Origin: SAR92 clade bacterium H921
GTDB taxonomy: Bacteria; Pseudomonadota; Gammaproteobacteria; Pseudomonadales; Porticoccaceae
Length of the DNA: 64,000 nt
NCBI GenBank assembly: GCA_025153755.1
Contig: JAOALD010000001.1
Location: 248,001 to 312,000, forward strand
Direction: 5' to 3'
In this document: positions 47,978 through 56,486 of the stretch, piece by piece
Layout of the letters: each line of letters starts with the position of its first letter
Numbering within the stretch: position 1 is the stretch's first letter
Made by a program: the position numbers and the translations under genes
The notes under the pieces: generated by a model
Database searches by the model: none
Told to the model about the DNA's origin: nothing
The model's input: the letters and a program-made list of their open reading frames with translations, nothing else

Positions 47978-48934
47978 CTATCTACTGTCGGCAAATAATC
48001 TATGGGCCCGCCAGCTCGCAATAAAGTCATGACATTCTGCATCGGCCATGTCGAGACTCTGAACGCATAAAAAATAACTCTCTGGCTTAGCGTCAGCAGA
48101 GCACAGGATGCGCTGCACTTTTTTCAGGTTATAACGATCCGCTTTTATATTCAGGGTTTTGAAGCTGTTATCTATGCGAGCTAGTCCATTAGACAGAGTT
48201 TTATGACAGAACAATGATACTGACCACACCTGTTCTGGGTGCCTGAATTTATGCCCAATAGTGGCCCTTAGTAAGTGAAGGTTGACGCAAAAAAATTCCT
48301 CTAGTGCACTGCGGTTTAGAATATGAGGGCAGTGGGGAAGATCCAGAAAATAATTGTCGCAACCGACCAGGTCGGCACATTTCTCCTGAAGTCCTCGGTA
48401 ACTTACGCGCCGATTAGTTGAGCGGGACCATAGTTTTTTCAAGCGAGAGTATAGTTTCAGACCACTCTTGCGTCGCAATTTGCCTTTAAAGACATATTCC
48501 TCATCTGTTCGAAAAGCGCTAACTGGCACCGGTCGTATTAGCATCATATCGTCGTTTAGATAAATAAAATCGTCGCTTAAATCTGGAATATTCCAGAGCA
48601 AAGCTTCGATAGACAGGCTATTAAAGACGGGTAATGCATCTGCATAACCTGAAAACAGAACCTGATGATCAATGATTTTTATTTTATCGAGGAGACTTTG
48701 GTCAGTTAAATTTCTGTAGAAATGAGGGATTTGCTGATCTGTGACAATGTAAATATTATCGACCCATGGGGCGAAGAGAACCAGAGACATCACTGCATAT
48801 TCAATTTCACCATTGTCGGCGAAACGCGTGGCAGTCGCAGATTCAGGCATCGAATCATAGTTACTCAGGTGTTTACTTAACTTTTGTTGGTGAGCTGGAT
48901 CTGAGCCATCGACCCAAGTGATAACTGCATCCAT
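47978..48934 (-). CDS. Stealth family sugar-phosphate transferase
   Basis: A 318-residue protein of the Stealth family, which transfers hexose-1-phosphate in capsule and surface-polymer synthesis and is related to animal GlcNAc-phosphotransferase. Conserved region 1 opens the protein: MDAVITWVDGSDPAHQ. Region 2 reads RFADNGEIEYAVMSLVLFAPWVDNIYIVTD followed by DDFIYLNDDMML. A region 3-like part follows (HCPHILN, FRHPEQ). It runs opposite to the neighbouring glycosyltransferase, their stops 22 bases apart. The polymer it modifies is unknown. Confidence 0.88.
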   Translation of the reverse strand: MDAVITWVDGSDPAHQQKLSKHLSNYDSMPESATATRFADNGEIEYAVMSLVLFAPWVDNIYIVTDQQIPHFYRNLTDQSLLDKIKIIDHQVLFSGYADALPVFNSLSIEALLWNIPDLSDDFIYLNDDMMLIRPVPVSAFRTDEEYVFKGKLRRKSGLKLYSRLKKLWSRSTNRRVSYRGLQEKCADLVGCDNYFLDLPHCPHILNRSALEEFFCVNLHLLRATIGHKFRHPEQVWSVSLFCHKTLSNGLARIDNSFKTLNIKADRYNLKKVQRILCSADAKPESYFLCVQSLDMADAECHDFIASWRAHRLFADSR

Positions 48935-49099
48935 CTAAGTATGACCTCTAAACTGCATTTTAAAAATGGCGCACATACTTACTCCAGTTAGTGTGCATAC
49001 ATTGTATTCACGTTTAGTGGGCTCAGATATGACCAAGTTGCATTGAATAGCTAACCACTTCCGTTTGTATCCTAATCTACCGAAATAAAACCATAAAAT

Positions 49100-49117
49100 A
49101 AAACGGGGCGTTTTTTT
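49100..49117 (+). terminator. Orphan terminator-like hairpin upstream of waaA
   Basis: AAAACG-GGG-CGTTTT followed by more Ts, in the 246-base gap between the divergent Stealth and waaA genes. No plus-strand protein gene ends here. The stem is short, so it may be chance. If real, it would end a short transcript or attenuate waaA. Confidence 0.35.
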
Positions 49118-49180
49118 GCTCACAATAATAGTCTATGAAAATCTGGTCGACTTTGCTACCTTGCAGTAGCGTTGGTCAAG

Positions 49181-50479
49181 ATGGCCTTTCACCCGGTATT
49201 GAGCATGATAATTAGCAGGTCCCTATATACAGCAATTCTCTATTTGCTGAGCCCGATTATTGTATTGAGGCTACTTTACCGCGCCATAAAAGCGCCAGCC
49301 TATGCTAGTCGCTGGTCGGAGCGCTTTGGTTTTACCTCTGTTCGGGGTGGTGAGGATACGATTTGGCTACACGCGGTCTCCGTGGGAGAAACTGTCGCCG
49401 CGATACCCCTAGTAAGGTTGCTACAGCGGGATTATCCCAATCAGCGGCTAATAGTTACCTGTATGACTCCCACGGGCTCCGAGCGAATTATTGCCGCCTT
49501 TGGCAATACAGTTGATCACAGTTATGCACCCTATGATATGCCCGGTGCGGTGGCGCGATTTTTAAATCGCATAAAACCTAGCGTAATGATTATTATGGAG
49601 ACAGAGCTGTGGCCCAACACCATCGCGGCCTGCGCCCGCCGTAACATTCCAGTGATATTGGCCAACGCCCGGCTGTCAGAAAAGTCCGCTAAAGGCTATG
49701 GCAAAGTTCCTTCTCTGGTCGGCCCTATGTTGCGATCAATATCTGCCGTGGTGGCCCAGCATAGTGACGACGGCACTAGGTTTACCAACCTAGGGCTACC
49801 ATCAGAGGCGCTAACAATTAGCGGTAATATTAAGTTTGATTTGGATATAGATTTATCTGTGCAGGCGCTGGCTGAGCAGCTAGCTCAGGATTGGCAGGGC
49901 GCTGACCGTAGACCCATCTTACTCGCAGCCAGCACCCACCGCGGGGAAGATGAGCTGGTTTTGCAGGCATTTGCCAAGATTAAAGCCGTCTTACCTCAGG
50001 CTCCACTGTTGGTTTTGGTACCGCGACATCCCGAGCGGTTTGCGCAGGTAGCTCAGCTTTGTCAGAAAAGGGGCTATGCATTGGCAAGGCGCAGTGTGGC
50101 AGAATCAACAACTAATGCCGATATCCTGCTGGGTGATACGATGGGTGAATTAATGACCCTGTTTGGCGCCTGTGATATTGCGTTCGTTGGCGGTAGCCTA
50201 GTGCCGTCTGGGGGTCACAACATGATTGAGCCAGCGGCCTGGGGCGTGCCGGTACTGACAGGCCCACATTTGTTTAATTTCACCGAAGCCTCGCAGTTAC
50301 TGTTAGATGGTGGTGCCATGCAAATATGTAACGACGCTGATGAACTGGCCCAGTGCTGCCTAGTTCTACTGCAGGATCCGCACAGGCGCGAGCAGATGGG
50401 GGGTGCGGCTCGGCTCGTCGCCGAAGCGAATAGGGGCGCTCTGGGGAGACTGTCGTCTCTACTAGATCGCTTTATTTAG
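49181..50479 (+). CDS. waaA: 3-deoxy-D-manno-octulosonic acid (Kdo) transferase
   Basis: A membrane-anchored GT-B enzyme that adds Kdo to lipid A in the inner LPS core. The N-terminal membrane helix (LYTAILYLLSPIIVLRLLYRA) is followed by APAYASRWSERFGF, HAVSVGETVAA, MTPTGSERI and the C-terminal FVGGSLVPSGGHNMIEPAAWG motif. The length is about 432 residues, as in E. coli (425). The start is uncertain: ATG 49181 is given, but ATG 49205 would match the family N-terminus better, and neither has a strong ribosome site. Its 3' end overlaps the convergent tolC by eight bases. Confidence 0.94.
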   Translation: MAFHPVLSMIISRSLYTAILYLLSPIIVLRLLYRAIKAPAYASRWSERFGFTSVRGGEDTIWLHAVSVGETVAAIPLVRLLQRDYPNQRLIVTCMTPTGSERIIAAFGNTVDHSYAPYDMPGAVARFLNRIKPSVMIIMETELWPNTIAACARRNIPVILANARLSEKSAKGYGKVPSLVGPMLRSISAVVAQHSDDGTRFTNLGLPSEALTISGNIKFDLDIDLSVQALAEQLAQDWQGADRRPILLAASTHRGEDELVLQAFAKIKAVLPQAPLLVLVPRHPERFAQVAQLCQKRGYALARRSVAESTTNADILLGDTMGELMTLFGACDIAFVGGSLVPSGGHNMIEPAAWGVPVLTGPHLFNFTEASQLLLDGGAMQICNDADELAQCCLVLLQDPHRREQMGGAARLVAEANRGALGRLSSLLDRFI

Positions 50480-51854
50480 CAATAGCCAACTGTGGATCTA
50501 GCCGGGCATTGAGCCGGATTATATCTTCTGGCGACAGCTGACCAGCCACTTCCTTAAGGCGCATCATCGACAAGATGTAGTCATAGCGAGCATTGGCGTA
50601 GCTGCGGCGCGCCTGATACACAGAGCGCTGAGCCACCATCACATCGACAATATTTCTTGTCCCTACTTCATAGCCTGCTTGAGTAGCCTGCAGGGCACTG
50701 TCGGCAGAGGTGATCGACTGTTTACGCGCCTTCACACGGGCGGTATTGGTCATTACTAGCTGATGCAACGAGCGAGACGACTGAATAACATTACGCCTGA
50801 TCGCAGTATAGCTTTGGTTAGACGCAATAGAACGCTGCTTGGCTTGGCGCCGCTGAGCGTCAACCGAGCCACCCATCCAGATCGGCATGGTCACTGAAAT
50901 CACAAATGAATGACCATCCTGCTGGGATTCAAAAGGTGCGGAGTATCTGGTGCCATCGGAGTCGGAGTCGAAGTAGCTGGCGCGACCCGTAATCTTCGGT
51001 AGGCGCGCAGCGGCGGCAGCTTTAGCACTATTGTATGCAGCATCTGCGCCCAACTTGGCAACCTTTAGTTGATAGTTGTTGGCAATGGCAAAGTCGACCC
51101 AATCTTGGCTGTTTAGTGGTTGCGGATTAATGGCTTCAAAGGAATCGTTGAGACCGGCTAGGCTAATATGATTTTGGCCAGTGAGTACTTGTAGGCCCTC
51201 GAACGCTATATTTAAGGCGCCGTGAGCTTCGAGGCTATTGACCGCGGCGTCATCAAATACCGCCTGGGCCTCATGCACATCAGTGACCGGTAATAGGCCA
51301 ACTTCAAATCTCTCGCGAGTCTGTTCTAGCTGACGCTCGATAGCACGCTCTTCAGCACTTCGTGTTTGCAGGTTGTCATAGGCTCGCAACACATTAAAGT
51401 AAGCCTCACTAACACGAATAATCAGTGACTGCTGATCAGCAGCAAACTGAGCCTGGGCACTCTTACTCAGCGCATTACCGCTTTTGAATCTGTACCAAGA
51501 GGGCATATCAAACAGAGCCTGAGTCAGGGATACGCCGTACGATGTTGCTTGGCTATCAATGACCCCCGCCGCTCCAGAGTTAACCAAGTTATCATTGATA
51601 ACGATTATCGACCTTGTGTCATCATTGGTCTCTGATTCTGTATAGTCGCCAGACAGCGCCAGCTGCGGCAATAGGGCTCCGCGGGATATATTCTTTATTT
51701 CGCGCTCGGCGTTGAAGGTGGCGCGAGCGGCACTTAGCACGGGATCATTACGTAGCGCAGACTCGTAGATATCGTTCAGGGTATCAGCACTGCTGATCTG
51801 AGCGGCGACTAGGGTCGTACAAAGCGCCAAAATTCCTTGTTTGATGATGTGCAT
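50472..51854 (-). CDS. tolC: TolC family outer-membrane channel
   Basis: A 460-residue outer-membrane efflux protein that joins tripartite pumps and type I secretion systems. A signal peptide (1-24, ending SSA) is followed by the two OEP repeats, with DTLNDIYESALRNDPVL near the N-terminus and VGLLPVTDVHEAQA and VGTRNIVDVMVAQ as equivalent motifs in the two halves. The ATG at 51854 follows GGAGC at good spacing and begins the signal peptide; the frame is open 21 codons further. Divergent nudF, yqiB, cpdA, yqiA and parE follow, the E. coli tolC neighbourhood. Confidence 0.95.
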   Translation of the reverse strand: MHIIKQGILALCTTLVAAQISSADTLNDIYESALRNDPVLSAARATFNAEREIKNISRGALLPQLALSGDYTESETNDDTRSIIVINDNLVNSGAAGVIDSQATSYGVSLTQALFDMPSWYRFKSGNALSKSAQAQFAADQQSLIIRVSEAYFNVLRAYDNLQTRSAEERAIERQLEQTRERFEVGLLPVTDVHEAQAVFDDAAVNSLEAHGALNIAFEGLQVLTGQNHISLAGLNDSFEAINPQPLNSQDWVDFAIANNYQLKVAKLGADAAYNSAKAAAAARLPKITGRASYFDSDSDGTRYSAPFESQQDGHSFVISVTMPIWMGGSVDAQRRQAKQRSIASNQSYTAIRRNVIQSSRSLHQLVMTNTARVKARKQSITSADSALQATQAGYEVGTRNIVDVMVAQRSVYQARRSYANARYDYILSMMRLKEVAGQLSPEDIIRLNARLDPQLAIAK

Positions 51855-51986
51855 AAAGTGCTCCAGTAAAAATGCGCCTAAGCTTAACAGAGATATAAGA
51901 CTATGTGATACGCACAAGGTGCCTAATCCGTTTACTCAGTGCTATGGTAACGCTCTTTTGTAATGGGACACAAAGGAACATTAAAT

Positions 51987-52601
51987 ATGACTAAATATCA
52001 TCGTTTTGGTGTAGATGATTATCGTGTTGAGTCACAGGAAACCGCCTTTCAAGGTTTTTTCCGTATTACTCGTATGGTGGTCAGCCATCGTCTTTTTGGT
52101 GGTGGCTGGAGTGCGCCATTGAAGCGCGAGCTATTCCAGCGCGGTGATGCAGTGGGGGTTTTGCTCTATGATCCAAAGCACCATACTGTCGGTTTGGTAG
52201 AGCAATTTCGTGTGGGTGCAATGCAAGACCAGCAGGGCCCCTGGCAGTACGAAGTGGTCGCCGGAATGATAGGGCCGGGGGAGTCGCCGGCGGATGTTGC
52301 GACTCGAGAATGTCAGGAGGAAGCTGGCATTCAGGTAGAAAACCTGATCCCTATTTGCGACTATTTAGTCAGTGCAGGTGGCAGCGATGAAAAAATGCAT
52401 ATGTACTGTGGAATCACTGACCTTAAAGGTCGTGAAGGTGTGTTCGGACTCGAGACTGAGGGCGAAGATATTTTGTTACAGGTATGGCCCTATGATGAGG
52501 TGATGCAGGCGCAGTCAGAGGGCTTGCTCAACAGCGCTGCAGTTACCATAGCTCTATTATGGCTACAGCTAAATCAGGAAAAATTGCGCAGCAGTGCTTA
52601 A
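51987..52601 (+). CDS. nudF: ADP-ribose pyrophosphatase (Nudix)
   Basis: A 204-residue Nudix hydrolase splitting ADP-ribose to AMP and ribose 5-phosphate. The Nudix box GMIGPGESPADVATRECQEEAG is intact, preceded by QYEVVAG and EQFRVGA, typical of NudF/TrgB. The start at 51987 has AAGGA upstream and matches the family start; an in-frame ATG at 51963 is less likely. It is the first gene of the nudF-yqiB-cpdA-yqiA-parE-parC run. Confidence 0.95.
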   Translation: MTKYHRFGVDDYRVESQETAFQGFFRITRMVVSHRLFGGGWSAPLKRELFQRGDAVGVLLYDPKHHTVGLVEQFRVGAMQDQQGPWQYEVVAGMIGPGESPADVATRECQEEAGIQVENLIPICDYLVSAGGSDEKMHMYCGITDLKGREGVFGLETEGEDILLQVWPYDEVMQAQSEGLLNSAAVTIALLWLQLNQEKLRSSA

Positions 52602-52667
52602 AATATCAGCTAGGCCCTTAATTGGGTTTAAAATGAGTAATCAGACTACGAATAGGAAATAGAACCT

Positions 52668-53108
52668 TTGTCAGTATTTGAAATACGCCGCCGGCAACGT
52701 GACCTGAAGCGTTTGCACGACGAATGTGAGCTCAATTACCAGCGTCTGCAACAGATCATGCCAGATGCCATGATATTGGGCGCATCCATTCGGGTACTCT
52801 ATCGGGATAAACCCCTCAGTGGTATGCGCCTAGAGGTAATAGAGGTCACTAAGTATACCAGCACGGTGCTGATAGTGGCTGACAGGGCCGGACCTCAGTG
52901 GCTACCCGAGATCGAATTAAAAGCACGGATGTATCGTGATGCGCGTATGGCAGAGGTGATTGAATGGTGCACTGACAGAACTATTCCCTGGGCTCTGTCT
53001 GAGCATAAGGGCATGCAAGCACGGGATGAAAAATGGCAGTGGAGTATGTTTTTAAGTGAGCTTCTGTCCCATGGCTTGCATCACGGCATAACCGAACTGG
53101 AAGCTTAA
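52668..53108 (+). CDS. yqiB: DUF1249 protein (YqiB)
   Basis: A 146-residue protein of the DUF1249 family, known only from its conserved place between nudF and cpdA. LHDECELNYQRLQQIMPD, EVTKYTSTVLI, MYRDARMAEVIEW and HGMQARDEKWQWSMFLSE-like blocks are visible. The start is TTG at 52668, as no ATG lies close and AGGAAAT precedes it by about 10 bases. Function unknown; genetic links to biofilm formation have been proposed in E. coli. cpdA begins six bases after its stop. Confidence 0.88.
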   Translation: MSVFEIRRRQRDLKRLHDECELNYQRLQQIMPDAMILGASIRVLYRDKPLSGMRLEVIEVTKYTSTVLIVADRAGPQWLPEIELKARMYRDARMAEVIEWCTDRTIPWALSEHKGMQARDEKWQWSMFLSELLSHGLHHGITELEA

Positions 53109-53114
53109 GCAATA

Positions 53115-53900
53115 ATGGCCTTAGTTAAGCTTACCCAGATTACCGACCTTCATCTTGGATCCACGCGTGATTCAGTATTGAGCGGTGTTCGCACATTGGA
53201 GAGCTTTGAATCTGTGCTCCATGCCGTTGAGCAAGAGGGTCGTGGCACAGATGTGTTGCTGTTGACTGGGGATCTGGCTAAGGACTGCGAGCCACAGGCC
53301 TATCAGCTACTTAACCGCACCTTATGTGAGCATAAAAAACAGGCTATCTGGTTGCCGGGTAACCACGATGATTTTGCTCTCATGGCCGCAAACCTAGTCG
53401 ACTACCCCCCTGTGCAAATACAGGAAATGGGTGACTGGGCCGTGCTAACCCTCGATAGCTCTCAGCCGCATGAACCAGGTGGCCATATTTCCGATGAGCA
53501 GTTGCTCAAGGTTGAGCGAGGTCTGCGTCGGTTGGCAGACAAATTTGTTTTGTTGGCAATGCATCATACCCCGGTAAAAGTGGGCTGTGCCTGGTTAGAT
53601 CTGCAACAAATTGATAATCAGCAAGCGTTACATCAATTGCTGACCGCTCACGGCAACGTTAAAGCGGTTATTACCGGACATGTTCATCAACAATTTGAGG
53701 GTAGTTGGAATGGTCTGCCAATTTATTCGTCTCCCTCAAGCTGCGTTCAGTTTAAGCAGCACAGTGATGACTTTGCACTATCGAATCAGCCGCCAGGCTT
53801 TCGCTGGCTGGATCTCCACCCAGATGGAACAGTCGATACTGGGGTTAAATTTGTGCAGGATTTTGAGCAAACTCCCGACCTCGATTACGCGAACTATTAG
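53115..53900 (+). CDS. cpdA: 3',5'-cyclic AMP phosphodiesterase
   Basis: A 261-residue calcineurin-like metallophosphoesterase that degrades cAMP. The five metal motifs appear in order: DLHLG (residues 11-15), TGDLAKD, GNHDD, MHHTPV and GHVHQ. The length and order nudF-yqiB-cpdA match E. coli and Pseudomonas. In those bacteria it tunes Crp/Vfr signalling, so the same can be inferred here. Confidence 0.96.
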   Translation: MALVKLTQITDLHLGSTRDSVLSGVRTLESFESVLHAVEQEGRGTDVLLLTGDLAKDCEPQAYQLLNRTLCEHKKQAIWLPGNHDDFALMAANLVDYPPVQIQEMGDWAVLTLDSSQPHEPGGHISDEQLLKVERGLRRLADKFVLLAMHHTPVKVGCAWLDLQQIDNQQALHQLLTAHGNVKAVITGHVHQQFEGSWNGLPIYSSPSSCVQFKQHSDDFALSNQPPGFRWLDLHPDGTVDTGVKFVQDFEQTPDLDYANY

Positions 53901-53959
53901 AAGGCTGACAAGTCCTAATTCTTGGCTATAATAGCTATTGTTTTTTAGGTCAGCCCAGT

Positions 53960-54547
53960 ATGCCATCACTGCTATATTTACACGGGTTTAACAGCTCACC
54001 GCAATCAAAAAAGGCACTGCAAACTCAGTCTTGGTTTGCCCAGCACGCCCCTGAAATAACATTTATCTGTCCGCTGCTTTCGCCCTATGCTGACAGCGCT
54101 ATGGCCACAGTGACTGGGATAATAGAAGATCGAACCGAACAACCGATTTATGTGGTTGGCAGTTCGATGGGTGGTTTTTTTGCCACCTGTTTAATCGAGC
54201 GCTACGACCTGCGCGGAGTGCTTATTAATCCAGCGGTAAGTCCGGGTCGAGGGTTGCACAATTGGCTGGGTGAAAACACCAATTACACAACGGGCGAGAA
54301 ATGGGTTTTTGAACCCCGACATATTCAACAGTACACTGAGCTAGATGCAAGTGTAGAGAATCTCGTTCATAAAAATAATTATCATGTGCTATTGCAATGC
54401 GGTGATGAAGTGCTTGATTATCGCGATGCTCAGTTACGTTATCAGGGGTGTAGTGTCATTGTCGAAGATGGCGGTGACCACAGTTTCATCAATTATCAGC
54501 AGCATCTGGCGGGTATCTACCAGTTTCTGATTTCATCAAAGGTTTAA
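53960..54547 (+). CDS. yqiA: YqiA family esterase
   Basis: A 195-residue alpha/beta hydrolase. The nucleophile elbow is GSSMGG with Ser69, after LLYLHGFNSSPQSKK. The catalytic Asp is in QCGDEVLDY and the His in DGGDHSF. E. coli YqiA hydrolyses short acyl esters such as palmitoyl-CoA and p-nitrophenyl esters; the natural substrate is unknown. It precedes parE by 22 bases, as in E. coli. Confidence 0.93.
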   Translation: MPSLLYLHGFNSSPQSKKALQTQSWFAQHAPEITFICPLLSPYADSAMATVTGIIEDRTEQPIYVVGSSMGGFFATCLIERYDLRGVLINPAVSPGRGLHNWLGENTNYTTGEKWVFEPRHIQQYTELDASVENLVHKNNYHVLLQCGDEVLDYRDAQLRYQGCSVIVEDGGDHSFINYQQHLAGIYQFLISSKV

Positions 54548-54569
54548 TCACATTGAATAACAAGATCGC

Positions 54570-56462
54570 ATGAGCAACTACAACGCAAAAGATATTGAAG
54601 TTTTAACTGGCCTGGATCCGGTACGTAAAAGACCAGGTATGTACACAGATACCAGCCGTCCCAACCATTTGGCTCAGGAAGTTATCGACAACAGTGTTGA
54701 TGAAGCACTGGCAGGTCATGCTAGGCGCGTCGAGGTTACCTTGCATAAAGATGGGTCATTGGCAGTCTGCGACGATGGCCGAGGCATGCCTGTGGATATT
54801 CATCCTGAACAGGGTTTGCCCGGCGTCGAGGTTATTCTCTCGACCCTCCATGCTGGGGGCAAGTTTTCCAATGACAATTATCAGTTCTCTGGCGGATTAC
54901 ACGGCGTCGGAGTGTCGGTAGTCAATGCGCTTTCTACCAAAATGGATGTGATTGTTAAGCGAGACGGCAAGGTTCACCAGATCGTATTTGCCGATGGCAA
55001 TAAAACCTCAGATCTGCAGGTCATTGATACCTGTGGTCAGCGCAATACCGGAACTATTTTACGCTTTTGGCCCAATGGAGATTATTTTGATTCGGTAAAA
55101 TTCTCAGTCAGCAGATTGCGTCATGTGTTGAGAGCCAAAGCTGTGTTATGCGGTGGTTTAACGGTTAGTTTCTACAATGAGAGTACTAATGAAAGTGAAG
55201 AGTGGTATTACGAAGACGGTTTAAAAGACTATCTGGCTGGAGCGCTACATGGCTGGGAAGTGCTGCCCAGTGAGCCATTTATTGGCACCTTTGCTGCATC
55301 CAATGAAGCGGCAGACTGGGCTGTACAATGGATGCCTGATGGCGGCGAGCTGGTGCAGGAAAGTTATGTAAATCTTATTCCTACGCCCCAGGGCGGTACT
55401 CATGCCAATGGTCTGCGTAGTGGTCTGCTCGATGCAATGCGTGAGTTTTGTGAATTTAGAAATCTATTACCCAGGGGGATTAAATTAACCCCGGATGATA
55501 TTTGGGATCGCTGTAGCTACGTGCTGTCATGCAAGCTGGCCGACCCGCAGTTTTCTGGTCAGACTAAAGATCGCCTGTCATCGCGAGAGGTGGCCGCCTT
55601 TGTCTCTGGGGTAGTTAAGGATTCGTTTAGTCTGTGGCTAAACCAGCACACCGAGGAGGCAGAGAAGCTTGCCGAGCTCTGTATCTTTGCCGCTCAGCGT
55701 CGTATGCGCGCGAGTAAAAAGGTAGTGCGGAAAAAAGTCACTCAGGGCCCTGCACTGCCAGGCAAGTTGGCAGACTGTTCCAGCGGCGAGCCCGAGCGCT
55801 GCGAGATATTTTTAGTGGAGGGCGACTCTGCTGGCGGTTCAGCCAAGCAAGCGCGCAATCGTGAAAATCAGGCAATTATGCCTCTGCGAGGTAAAATTCT
55901 TAATACCTGGGAGGTAGATTCTCAAGAGATTCTCGGCTCTCAGGAAGTCCATGATATATCTGTGGCTTTAGGCGTAGATCCCGCTCTAGAAGATATTGAC
56001 TCGCTGCGCTACCACAAGATTTGCATCCTTGCGGATGCTGACTCCGATGGCCTGCATATCGCAACATTACTCTGTGCGCTATTTGTGCGGCACTTTCGAC
56101 CCCTAGTTGCCCTCGGCCATGTCTATGTCGCTATGCCGCCTCTGTTTCGAATTGATGTGGGCAAGGATGTTTATTACGCCCTAGACGATGCCGAGCGACA
56201 GGGCATACTCGATCGAATTCAGGCCGAGGGCAAACGCGGCAAGGTCAATGTCCAGCGCTTTAAAGGGCTGGGCGAGATGAACCCTTTGCAATTGCGTGAA
56301 ACCACAATGGATCCTGATACTAGACGTCTAGTTCAGTTGACCCTTGAACCCGGTGACGACACCAACAGTGTCATGGATATGCTACTGGCCAAAAAGCGAG
56401 CGTCAGACCGACGCTCTTGGCTGGAAAGCAAAGGCAATTTAGCCGATTCTGGCAACCTATAA
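54570..56462 (+). CDS. parE: DNA topoisomerase IV subunit B
   Basis: A 630-residue ATPase subunit of topoisomerase IV, which unlinks daughter chromosomes. The GHKL site has EVIDNSVDEALAGH, DDGRGMP and GGLHGVGVSVVNALS, and the Toprim domain has EGDSAGGSAKQARNR and ADADSDGLHI. The length equals E. coli ParE (630). It is followed by parC after 24 bases, so both subunits are made from one transcript. Confidence 0.97.
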   Translation: MSNYNAKDIEVLTGLDPVRKRPGMYTDTSRPNHLAQEVIDNSVDEALAGHARRVEVTLHKDGSLAVCDDGRGMPVDIHPEQGLPGVEVILSTLHAGGKFSNDNYQFSGGLHGVGVSVVNALSTKMDVIVKRDGKVHQIVFADGNKTSDLQVIDTCGQRNTGTILRFWPNGDYFDSVKFSVSRLRHVLRAKAVLCGGLTVSFYNESTNESEEWYYEDGLKDYLAGALHGWEVLPSEPFIGTFAASNEAADWAVQWMPDGGELVQESYVNLIPTPQGGTHANGLRSGLLDAMREFCEFRNLLPRGIKLTPDDIWDRCSYVLSCKLADPQFSGQTKDRLSSREVAAFVSGVVKDSFSLWLNQHTEEAEKLAELCIFAAQRRMRASKKVVRKKVTQGPALPGKLADCSSGEPERCEIFLVEGDSAGGSAKQARNRENQAIMPLRGKILNTWEVDSQEILGSQEVHDISVALGVDPALEDIDSLRYHKICILADADSDGLHIATLLCALFVRHFRPLVALGHVYVAMPPLFRIDVGKDVYYALDDAERQGILDRIQAEGKRGKVNVQRFKGLGEMNPLQLRETTMDPDTRRLVQLTLEPGDDTNSVMDMLLAKKRASDRRSWLESKGNLADSGNL

Positions 56463-56486
56463 ATCGTATTTAATACAGGAACCACG

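Noticed and set aside
48935-49123. A 62-codon open frame on the minus strand upstream of the Stealth gene
   Set aside because: Composition does not resemble a protein family, there is no good ribosome site, and it fills a promoter-containing divergent gap. Probably chance.
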